In this document: positions 54,039 to 64,000 of the stretch, piece by piece
Numbering within the stretch: position 1 is the stretch's first letter
Layout of the letters: every line of letters starts with the position of its first letter
Assembly (NCBI GenBank): GCA_022813625.1
Contig: JAKLMB010000004.1
Coordinates: forward strand, 310,001-374,000
Direction: 5' to 3'
DNA from: Aaosphaeria pasadenensis
Taxonomy: Eukaryota; Ascomycota; Dothideomycetes; Pleosporales
Length of the DNA stretch: 64,000 nt
Position numbers and translations under genes: made by a program
The notes under the pieces: generated by a model
The model's database searches: none
What the model saw: only the letters and a program-made list of their open reading frames with translations
What the model was told of the DNA's origin: nothing

Positions 54039-57000
54039 TCAACCCTTTGCATTCCAACGATCGTTATACGCGTTCACAGCGACAGCAACCTGTCTATAAA
54101 ACCAATTCCTCGAGCCCTCGTCCGCGACAGGAATGAAAGGTCCATTGGTGCCGCCCTTGAGCGTGATGCTCATCCCCGTGCGCTCTTTGCTGATGGTCTG
54201 GATGTCCTTGAGCGGGACGTCCCAATCGGTTTGTAGTCTCTTAGTCCTGACGAGCATGATGCCGTTGTACGTGAGCATGACTAGCATGTCCTTGCCCTGA
54301 AGCTCGAGGTGCGCGAGGTAATCTTCGTTGAAGTACTTGCCGTTGTCAAGAGTCTTGAGCCAGAACTGCCCCAGAGCCTCGCGTTGGGAGTATGGACGAA
54401 CGATGCCGTCTTGGCCGATGAAGCGACTTAGACGGACGCGGTCGAGTCCTTCCTGGTCGAAGACGGTTGTCGTGTTGCGCACGCCTTCGGCCATGTTGGA
54501 AGCGAGGTCGAAGGCGCCGATCGCGGCTTTAGTGGGAACACCGAGGAGACCTTTACCGACGCCCTTCACAAAACCGAGCGCACCCTCTTTTTCTGCACCT
54601 TGAATGGGATGACGGGCTAAGCCGCCAAGACCACTCGCGAGACTGCTGGCGAATGCGTTGCCGCCTGCAGTGATACCATAAAGTGCATGCTTCGGCCTGT
54701 TGCGAGATCGGGACATGCGGCGCGAATCTTGGAACTCCTTGTCCAGAGTTGCAGCGGAAAGACCCTTGGACATGCTGCCGGTAAACTTGGCCATGCTGTC
54801 CGAGAATCCGAAGACGGACTTCTTTACAAAGCTGGATGCACCCTTGGCGATTCCGATTCCGAGGTCTTCTGGCCGGTCAGATTTGACAAGTCCCTGATAC
54901 GGCTCGTAGAAGATGTCAGCGACACCTGAGCTAACGTTGGTGAATAGACCAACAGGATTTCCGAGGAAATCAGCCGAGCCGATCACAACATGCACTTGTC
55001 GAAGTGACTCTTGCACATAGTGATTCTTGATATTGTTCGTCAGTGTATCTGTGGATACCCGGGCGTTCTCGAGAAGCAGGGCATTGTAGCGGATTGGCGC
55101 GTCATTGACATTTCCAATGGACATCGTGAGGACGTTGACAGCGAACATGAAAGGACTTGTCGAGGTTGCGGTGTCCTCGGCGTTGATGCGCTCTGTTCTG
55201 ACAAAGGACAGATCAATTTGCATGGGCTGAAGATGCAATAGTTCGAAATAGATATCCTGTCCAGATTGCTCTTGCTGCGGCTCTGGAATGTCGAGGGAGT
55301 CATCCCATAGCTTGCCTTCTTTCTCTTCAGACCACGAGGCTCCAGGAATCTTAGCAAAATCCAGTAAAGCGAAGATGAAGTCCTCGTCGATCTCGAGCGT
55401 CATTTGCTGAAGGAGAACAGTGAAATACTTGATATACAATACACCATAGGAGTCATCCTTGACACGAGTGATGTTTGTCTGGAAGATTGGATGGGCTTCC
55501 ATTTCTTTTCCGGTCTTGGGGACCACGCTGGGATACAGGAGAATTGGAAATATGCCACCGTAGAGCTGATTGTCAATCTGGGCCCATTTGACTGTTAAAT
55601 TGACTGTCTGGTACAGCGTAGAGTCGGAGTATTTGAGCTCAATATCGCGTAGCGTCACGTATACGAGCTCACGCAATTGACTATTGACGAGGGAGATACC
55701 TATTCCGGCGAGACGAAGTTGGGCAGTGAAATTGACACCGGTCTCTACGTCCTTGACTTCGAAGCCTCCAGCGGTTGACGTCGATCCTGCAAAAGACTTT
55801 TGCTTATACAAGCTCTTAGATGGCTTGTAGTTAGATATCTCCAAGGTCTGTGTCGGTCCATTGGCTACCACGTTGAGATCGAACACCTTTGCGCGGGCCT
55901 GTCCTTGTCCAGGCGGAGGCTTGAATGGAATCAGATTACCAATCTCGGCAAGTTTGACGTGTCGCTCCTTCCCATTCGCACTGAGGACAATTTCCTTGTT
56001 CTTGGCAGCGGGGAAGTCCCATGCATATGGCATGATACTTCGTGCGGGTAGGCGATATCTGATCGGACGGAATCCTGATCCACGATCTTCTTCATCTTCA
56101 TCCAAGTTCGGGTTGGTCTGCCAGTAGAGGAACTCTTGGTCGCTCATATTTTTAAACGAGAATGGCCAGTGCTTTGTCTCCACGCTGATATGAACGAAAA
56201 TTGTCGAGTTCTCCATGAGGACATCGATTCGAACCAATTTCTGGCGTTGTCCAGCCTTGGATAATTTGACGTGGATGCTGCCCACATTGGAGATGTTGAA
56301 CGGCGACGACCACTGGTTGTTGACACCTGGATAGCAGAGGGATAGTTGTGGATTGCCGTTTTGACGCAACCATCGCAGTGGGTGTAGCTCTCCATTCTTC
56401 AGGGCTATGAAGTCAGAAGATCCGGGTTCGCGAATATTCAGGTCCTCTTTCATCTTGTTCTTGATGATGAAACGTGGCGCAACCGTCACAACTTTGCTCA
56501 GGTTGTATTTGCCTTCGCCCTCGGAAACCGTTACACCGATATGCATCTCCGACCTTCCTTGAGAGGAGGGTAGGGCCACAGCATAATTGCTGCCGATGGC
56601 GTCAAGACTTTGTGGTTTGCTCCAACCAGAGTCGCCGACTTTGATGAGAGCTCTATTCTTCTTATCATCATTGGGGAACGAAAACATGAAGGGTGTCGCT
56701 TTTGAGCCATCTGGATTGGTGGTGTCAGCGAAGACGCCTTGTCCAGCAGCGCTACGAGATCCACCGAGAAATTGCTTGCCGCGTATATCAAGCTCAATTC
56801 CTGTACGATTGAGTATGACGTAAGGGCTGTATATCGTGACTCTAAAGGCACCGCCACCATCGGGATAGTTGCTATTCTTGTTAGCGATAAACTTGCCAGA
56901 GATCAAATTTGATATACTTACTAGAAATGCATGTTGAGGCGCAGCGTCAGATCGTTGTTGTCTTTGACCTCCAGATGTCTTTCTCTCTTGTAGTTTTCGC

Positions 57001-60000
57001 GATCGTTGGAGTTGATGATACCAAACTTACTAGGTTTGAATGGCGTATCTTGCATGTCCACCCCGACAAGCAGGAGATGTGACAGTTCAACCACGTGGAC
57101 GGGGCTTACTCCTCCCTTCCTAAGGAAATTGGTATAGTCCCTCTTAGTGGTGCCGTCATATATTCTATACTTAAAATCGAACGGGAGTAAGTTTTGCACC
57201 TCAACCGGAGCGCGTAGACGCAAGCGCATGTAAGGATACACATTCGTGATTGGGTCATTCTTATCGTACGCAGCATGGAGCTGGAAAAAGAATGGCGGTG
57301 CCTGTTGATCCTGCTCGCTACGACAGGTAATTGTGCGAGTTGGTCGCTTCAACAAGTCCTTCCAGTAGAGTTGTTCGTTTGACCAAGAATATCCGAAGCC
57401 CTGATCTGGACGAACAACCACAGAGTGCATAAAAGCAGCGCCTACAGGAGCGGGACGACCATCACCGGGAGCAATCTTCTCAATCTTGAGAAGGTGGCCT
57501 TCTTCGGGACTGTAAATCCCGAGCTCGATAGGTATCTGCGTGTTGTTTTCGATGAGGAGTGGAGACCTGAAAGTGATATACTTGACGTTGTCCATGCCCA
57601 GCTTGACATCCACCAAAATGCGATGCAGTATCTTGTCTTGCTTTGGTTTCAGATTGTAAAGAGTGTCTCCTTCGCGATGCACCGGAATTCGAGGAATGCT
57701 ATCGAAGCCACTGCCCTGCAGTCTTACGCCTAGAACCCCTGTGGCAGAATCAGGCGATAATGACTCTCGTGTAGCTGAAGGGTCCTCGAAACGCCAAGGC
57801 CTTTCTTCTCCGTCTTCCAGTTTGGCAGCATATCCGTCCTGGGAATCTTTACCCTCCGCCCACACGTCGAGCGTGAAACCAGTATGGTTGCGGATGCGAT
57901 ACGGTGCGTCATTACCGCGAGGTTTCGACAGAATATCTTCGTCAGCGGTGAGGAAATCAAACGACTTCGAAGCAAGAGCTATCGTCGCCGCCGTGACTGT
58001 GAGTTCCATAGACTTTCTTGAATATAGCTCCAGTGAAAGTTTGTCTGGGTTCTGGTCCTTTGACATATGGAAACCCAGCTGCCAGGGCTCAATCAGTGGC
58101 TCCCACGCAGATTTAGAGAAGTTGTAGACGTTGATGAGCGTGTCCACGGAGGTATCGGCTGTCATAGCCCCTGACCAGTCTCTGACATCGACACCAAACT
58201 TCTTGACTCGCCAGTCTAGGAAGGGTAGCTCATGTACATCACCGATGAGAACGACTCGAATTCCTTCGATATTGACATTCATTTCTTCTCGCTTCAGTAT
58301 GGCAGACGAGCCTCCGTATGAACTCGGAAGTCCTTGTTGGCTTGTTCGCTTGCTTTGACCCGTGCGCTTACTAGTAGCAAGCGATTTTGCTTGCACTTTG
58401 GTGGATGCCGGTTTGGTTGATTTCGGTTTCGAAGAAGGCGTGCCTTGCTTGATCTTTTGAGGTTCTGCACTGACCATGTTGCCATCGTCATTGGCCGACA
58501 TGGCAGAAGCACGATTCACGATCTGCATCGCGAGGAGGATATCGCGAAGAGACAAACGGAGCACCAAGGGTTCAATGTCAACCGAAATACTAGTCAGGGA
58601 GGATTTTCCTCCTTGATTCCGAATGTCTAGAGCTGTTTGGATACTAAAGTCATCGAGAATGCGCAGTCGACTTGTTTCGAACTTGTCCATGCGACAAAGG
58701 AACATGCCCACTTTGTCGACCTGCAGGGTCATGGCTTGCTGTTTCGATACAAGAACTTGCTTCGTACCGAGCACAATAGCCTCCGAGTGTGAAAGTGCAG
58801 GATTGGCGATCAGGACAACCTGAGCATCGACGAGGTTGACGCGGAAGGAGATGTTCATTCCACCCTGTGCAGACTCTTCAGATTCTGGAAGGGATTTATC
58901 AGGCGATCTGGTCCCATCAGGGGACATAAGATCCATTGAGCTAGCTGTTTCATCCTCTTCTGCTTCTGCCTCGATCGCAAGCGGATCGTCTGTGGCAAGA
59001 CCAGCATTGACGAATGCCTGAAGGGCAAAGAGATAATCCAACGCAAGAATTATCCGTGGACTATCGATGGTCAGGAGGGCGATAAGGTTCTTTTCTTCTC
59101 CTCCAGATATCGACAAGCTGGCCATGAATTGTTGCTTCACATCGTTATTGATGAGTGACATGATCTTCCGAAACTTGTTGGTTTCCTGTGTTCTGATGTC
59201 TCGAATTGTGAAAGACCGAACGACAAGTTCAGCCTCCATAGCTCCATCGCTGATCATCCGAAGCTTGACGCTCGTTTCATTGAGCGAGAACTTGGACAAG
59301 CCTGCAGCCTCAATGTCACCGACAGGCCCATTCTTCTTTGGCTTTATTAACTCCAATCCGATCGTACCAATCTTGAAGATGAAGTCAAGCTTAGTCCATT
59401 TCTCATCACTGGTGAGAAGTTCGGGACCTTGCCCTGAGGTGAGTTGGTTGGAATCACTCTCAGTAGAAGTGGTCTTGTCCGTCAAACGCCGAGCGGGTTC
59501 AGTGGTTGAATCTGGCAGCTCTTGCTGTACGTCTTCCTCGATAGCTTCGGTCTCTGTCGCAAACGCGGTCGGGATGGACCGAGAAAGTTCTAGAGCGAAT
59601 TTCATCTGGTCTGGGGTGATCTTCAAATTGATGTCTGACATTGAGCCTTCAATCTCAAGATCCGGTCGCTGCATTCCGGGCTTGTGCTCAATCATGGTTA
59701 TGTTGAAGTCCACATCGACCTTGTCGATAAGCTCCAACTCCTCACATCGATCATCGTCGTAGTGTAGATTAGAAATTAACTTAATGTTTCGAATACCAGC
59801 TGACAGCTTGTTGGCCACCTCGGCGCCCTCGGAATCATCAAGTGGCACGAATTGGTTCTTGGCATAGATCTCTCCAAGATTTGCCGTCAATGTGTCTCTG
59901 TCCGGCTTGTCGGATATGACCATCCTTGGGAAAACTACAATCGGCGTGGAAATGGTAATATCAAAATGCATCTTCGTCGCTCGCTCTTGGATTTGGTTTG

Positions 60001-63000
60001 CCTGGTTAGCTGCTGCCTGGCGTGCAGCGTTGAAGATGGCCTGCATCTTTCCAAATTTGACGGCAAATTCCATAATTTTGCGGAAGGGCTCTGTCAGGAA
60101 ATTGATCTTGATGGAACCAGTCTTCAACTGAATCGACGTGTCATATCCAGGGTAACTCTCGGTTTCGGAGTCGAAGGTCTCGTAGCTGAAATCAGCAAGG
60201 TTTTTACCTTCAATTGTGACCAGCTGGCGAAGAGACGATTCCTCAGGAACGCCCTGGTTGACATCGTCAATCAAGGATAGATTTCCGAGTCTTCCTCCGA
60301 TGCGCATAGTCTTGCCATTGAGGAAGATCCCGACCTCTCCAGAGTTCAAACTCAAGGTCGCCAATCGTATTCCGTCATTATTGAGAACGACAGCTATGCG
60401 CTTGAGCTCAGCGCGAATCCTGATCTTGCCCTGCTCAGCTTGCGGTGCGTTTGAGACTTCCTGCTCATCTGATTTGGCCGCCAACTGAGCCTGTTGGTCC
60501 TGTTGGGGACCGGGGTTCGTAAATGTTATGAGCACAAAGTCCAACAATGTGAGAAGGGTTCTTCTTGTGACTATCAGGTTGATGGTTGAAACAGCAACGT
60601 CGAGGTTCATGGCAATGCCTTCGTATTTTGTCTGGAATTCGGGGGACTCATTATTCACCTTTACGAATTTCAATGAGAATAGGTCTTTCTGCTCCTCGGT
60701 AGATGTGTCTTCTGAAGTAATGATGTTACGGAACTCTGGTAGAGGGTTTTCATCCACATGGTCCTCCACCACGAGCGACTTGAGACGAACGTCGGCACCC
60801 ATCTCAAACGCCTCCTGGTAGAATTCGAGGTTGAAATGCTCAGCAATCAATTCGACAAGGAGCGCATCTGGTTTTTTGCCTTCAGGATCCGATCGATAGA
60901 GTGAGCCTTGGAGTTTATCGACGGTAAATTTGAACTCAAAATTGCGCTGATGCAGGTTAACATCTTTCTTGGACTTGACTTCACGGGCATCTTCGAATTT
61001 ATCGCCCTTGTCATCATCGCCCTCTTCTTCCATGACTAGCTCATGTTCTTGGGCGGCGAACTGGAAAGATTTGGCTCTTGGGCGTCCCAAGCTGTCCTCA
61101 GTAGGCTTGGCTTCAGATGTTGGCTTGAGATTGGAAGGACCTTTGGCACCTTCGACGACCTCGTTGCTGGGACCGTCGTCATTGAATTTAGGTACTGCTA
61201 CGTCAATCAATTTCATGAGATTCTTGTATTTCGCGTCGGATATGGAGGCGTGCAATACAGGCAAGTTTCCAGATATGCGGAATTTAGTGAGATCTGAAGC
61301 CTTCGGAATGATGCATGTTTCAATCTTGAAGTCCATATTGATCCTGTCCACGATGTGGAAGTTCTTCGATGACGCCTTTTCATCCAGCTGGGCCCTGGTT
61401 TCTTCGATGGATGGGCCGATCAAGACCTGAGTAGATTCCAACTTGAGTATGAACTTGTCATACATCAGGGCTTCGAGGCGCCGGAAGTCTTCATCAGTGT
61501 ATTGCTGCTTTTGCTTGGCTTGTATGTCGCGGAGGGTGTCCTGGTCGACAAGTTCACTAGTGACGCTTGCGTGACCGGCATCGAGAATGAGACAGTTGCT
61601 GGACTTCTTCGTTATAGAATCGGGAATGATGATGAGAGGTGCTTGAAGGTCAAGATGGGCATTGATTGTTTTGTGCTCGGAGAGTGCGAATTCTAGTCCT
61701 GCACGGGTCTGCTGTCGGATGCCTTCCACCGTAGCACCCGCGGTTTCCATGAGCGCGCCAATCGATTCCATATGACGCGCTGGTGGTTTGAAGAATTTCG
61801 CGACCTCTACAACAAATACGGGATTGTACACGAATTCCATAGCCTTGAGATGGACTGTAAGAGCGGTGTCGGCACTACCATCGAGGGGATTTTTCTCAAA
61901 GGACATTTGGAAGAAGGGATCTTCTTTCTCCTCGTCATCCGCGCCATCTTCTTTATTTTCAGTCTCGTCATCGTTCAACTCTTCGATACGTTTGTCATCG
62001 GGTATGTCTGGTACAGGCGCAGCATCTTTGATGGTGATTATCTGAGGGAACAAGCTACCCTCAGTCGTTCCATCATATAATCGCATGCCTTCTAGTGCTA
62101 CCTTGACAAATGTGGAATCTGTACGCTGCAGGAAAGTGGTGCTGAACGAGTCGAAGAGAAGACGGAGAATGTCGTTGGATTTGCCGTGTGGATCGCGCTT
62201 GAGAGTAAAACTACCAGTCTGCAGACTCATGTTGACCTCCAGTTTGACATATTCGCGTGGCATGTCCACGGACTCGGCAATAGCCTTCTTTTCATCCCAG
62301 TCAATGGCGTCGTATAGCTCCTTGCGCTGCTCCTCTGTCATCTGGGTATTCGCGTCTTTGTTTTCTTCCTGCTTGCTACCCCAAATCCAGGAGCTCCAAG
62401 TCTGCTTCGGCGCTTCCTTTTGTACACCAACATTCTCCTTACGAAGTTGATTACGTGCCAAAGACCGCCAGAACCGAAGATCTTCATATGAAAGCTTGCG
62501 TTCAAGCTTCTCAAGCTCTTCACCATCAGTAGGTGATAGCTTCTCCTCTCGTTTCTTCTTTTTGAAGAGTTCAATGTAGCGTATCCGATCATCTCGGCGC
62601 TCCTTGAAGTATCCCCAACTCCACTGCCTGTTTCTCTCATGAATCTTGTCGAGGACAGCTTTTCCGGCGAACCTTAGCCATCCAGCGGGATCTTCCTTTG
62701 GTGAGGACTTGGGTTGGTATTTCTTATACTCTTGGTGTCTGATGAAATAATGGAAGAGGTCGACCAGCATAAGAGCATCACGATATTGGTCCTCGTCGAT
62801 GATGAAACCGAGTTCATCGAACAAAAGGCGGGCCTTCATTTTCGGCCTATCTGCTTTGCCGGTTTTGTCCATCTCAAGGCCAGCTCGACCACTGATTGGT
62901 TTCAAGATGAACTGGTGATTGCCGAGATCGGGATTCTCCTCGCTGACAATCATACCGCGGACCTGTTCGATGAACTCTTCATGATCGATCTGCTGTTCAT

Positions 63001-63697
63001 CTTTACTCTGTGTGCCCTTCCCTGTTCCAATCAGCGATGAATCCGTGTCCCAATATACAGCCAGTGAGCCAAGCGTAGCAAGCTTGTGAGTTGATTCCGC
63101 ATTGCCCTGTATGAAAGTTGGCTTCCAATTACTATCTGTGCTGACGGCGCTGAATTCGGCAAGAGTGAGACCGAGTGCAAAAGGATGACCTGGGTCTGAT
63201 ATTGAATCTTCGTATCGGATGTGGATGTTCTTCACGCTGACTTGGACATTGTCCACGATGGCCGTAACCAAGCTCGCAGTGAAGCTTTGACTCTTCTGCT
63301 GCTCCTCAGCACTCATCCCCTCTGTGTTACGCTCTTTGAGCAGCTCTGCACTATCGAGCTTTTCCATCTTCACAGCGTGCGCTCTCCGCTCTTCTTCATC
63401 GGCGTCGTACTCCGCATCCTCCTTGGGCGCTGCGAGCAGGAAGACATCTTCGATGTTGACCTTCAAGGGCTTACCCCGTAAATTCGACCATGGGATGGAT
63501 AGTGTGAGCGACCCGAGATGTCCTTCCACCACGTTCAAGGGCAGACGAAGTTGATCCAGAGCTTCTCGGCGCAGCTCGAGATTTCGCAGCTTCACGTCGC
63601 CAGACCAAATTCCCACGTTGAGTTGTTTTGCATCGAAGTTCTGGACATACATGCCCAAGAACCTATTCAGCAGGTTCGCGACAAGGCCCTCAAGCAT
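54039..63697 (-). CDS. VPS13: VPS13 bridge-type lipid transfer protein
   Basis: Two exons, 63697-56922 and 56871-54039, join across a 49-base intron (GTAAGT donor, AATAG acceptor; frame restored at HFYNYPDGGGAF) to give 3,202 residues, close to yeast Vps13. It moves bulk phospholipid between membranes at ER, vacuole, mitochondrial and peroxisomal contact sites and serves prospore membrane growth, TGN-vacuole sorting and autophagy. The chorein N-terminus starts at residue 1 (MLEGLVANLLNRFLGMYVQN) and runs to about 115. A long series of beta-groove repeats follows. The adaptor-binding VAB (SHR-BD) region spans about 1930-2600, with repeated motifs such as IRNHTGFTLDVWAEG and YVILNRTGIELDI. The ATG2-C-like helices lie near 2880-2960 (GIAKGASSFVKKSVFGFSDS), and a PH-like C-terminus ends the protein. 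No breaks were seen. Confidence 0.97.
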
Positions 63698-64000
63698 GGT
63701 GGCGAGAGGGGACCGTTACCCTGGCCGGGGAAGGGAGAGGAGGAGGCGGAAGGAGAGGTGGGGGGGTCGTGGGGAGAAGAGGTTCGTCAAACTGTATGAT
63801 GTCGTGAATTCATGGGAACTGCAGTGTAAATAAGTCGTTACAGCGCAACCGAAATGGGTATCTCGTGGCTAGGAAACGCAATGTGTTGAGGGGCCAGAAT
63901 GGAATGACGCCAGCTCGGATTCTTTGCCGTCGTGGTTTTGTGTGTACCTAGCTAGTGGCCACAGTGAAGATGACGACGGCTATCGTGACCTTGAAAAAGG
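63698..64000. promoter_or_regulatory. upstream region of VPS13
   Basis: About 300 bases before the VPS13 start, extending to the window edge. On the VPS13 coding strand the 80 bases next to the ATG are rich in C and T, as in a fungal leader. No other gene is visible and the region is incomplete. Confidence 0.4.

Noticed and set aside
2960..63955. CTAGGTA / TACCTAG words scattered between genes
   Set aside because: About twice chance expectation at most, and much of this comes from TAGG/TACC microsatellites; weaker than the TACGGAGTA signal.

Overview
This window reads as nuclear DNA of a filamentous ascomycete (Pezizomycotina; Dothideomycetes or Eurotiomycetes are plausible, but I cannot settle the class). 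The evidence is short introns with GTRNGT donors, CTRAC-like branch sites and YAG acceptors, widely spaced genes on both strands, long CT-rich leaders, and fungal families: a Zn2Cys6 regulator, a Dal5-type transporter, an AmdS-type amidase, a secreted group XIV phospholipase A2, a Pho80-type cyclin and single-copy VPS13. I saw no rRNA, no convincing tRNA, no CRISPR array and no intact transposon.

Layout. 1-4.8 kb: no convincing gene; microsatellites and one hairpin-forming repeat. 4.8-7.6 kb: a short-peptide transcription unit with a TATA box, then the four-exon ARPC5 (Arp2/3 16 kDa subunit) gene. 7.6-12.6 kb: mostly non-coding, with two doubtful small genes (8.6 and 10.0 kb) and a decayed protein-coding relic (11.4-12.25 kb). 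12.6-17.0 kb: a FIT/SCS3 ER lipid enzyme facing, tail to tail, a membrane-anchored coiled-coil protein. 18.4-27.8 kb: secreted PLA2, MFS transporter, a seven-exon TIM-barrel sugar isomerase/epimerase, an amidase and a divergently placed Zn2Cys6 factor. The last four look like a small catabolic cluster: import, amide cleavage, sugar or sugar-acid isomerisation, and local control. 27.8-38.7 kb: gene-poor and full of simple repeats. 38.7-39.8 kb: a Pho80/Pcl-type cyclin lying between 5 kb and 3.7 kb of gene-free sequence. 43.6-48.5 kb: a large fungal membrane glycoprotein and a fungal-specific cytoplasmic protein. 51.1-53.4 kb: a SET-domain protein methyltransferase. 54.0-63.7 kb: VPS13, a bridge-type lipid transfer protein of about 3,200 residues, tail to tail with the SET gene.

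Several genes had to be rebuilt by splicing (ARPC5, coiled-coil protein, MFS, sugar isomerase, amidase, SET, VPS13). Exon borders are given in each entry and follow from splice signals plus frame continuity. The main unexplained signal is a 9-bp word, TACGGAGTA or its complement. It occurs 13 times, always outside the confident genes, sometimes inside hairpins that resemble each other. Also notable are the decayed open frame at 11.4-12.25 kb, whose stops fit C-to-T change, and the possible peptide genes at 4.8 and 10.0 kb.
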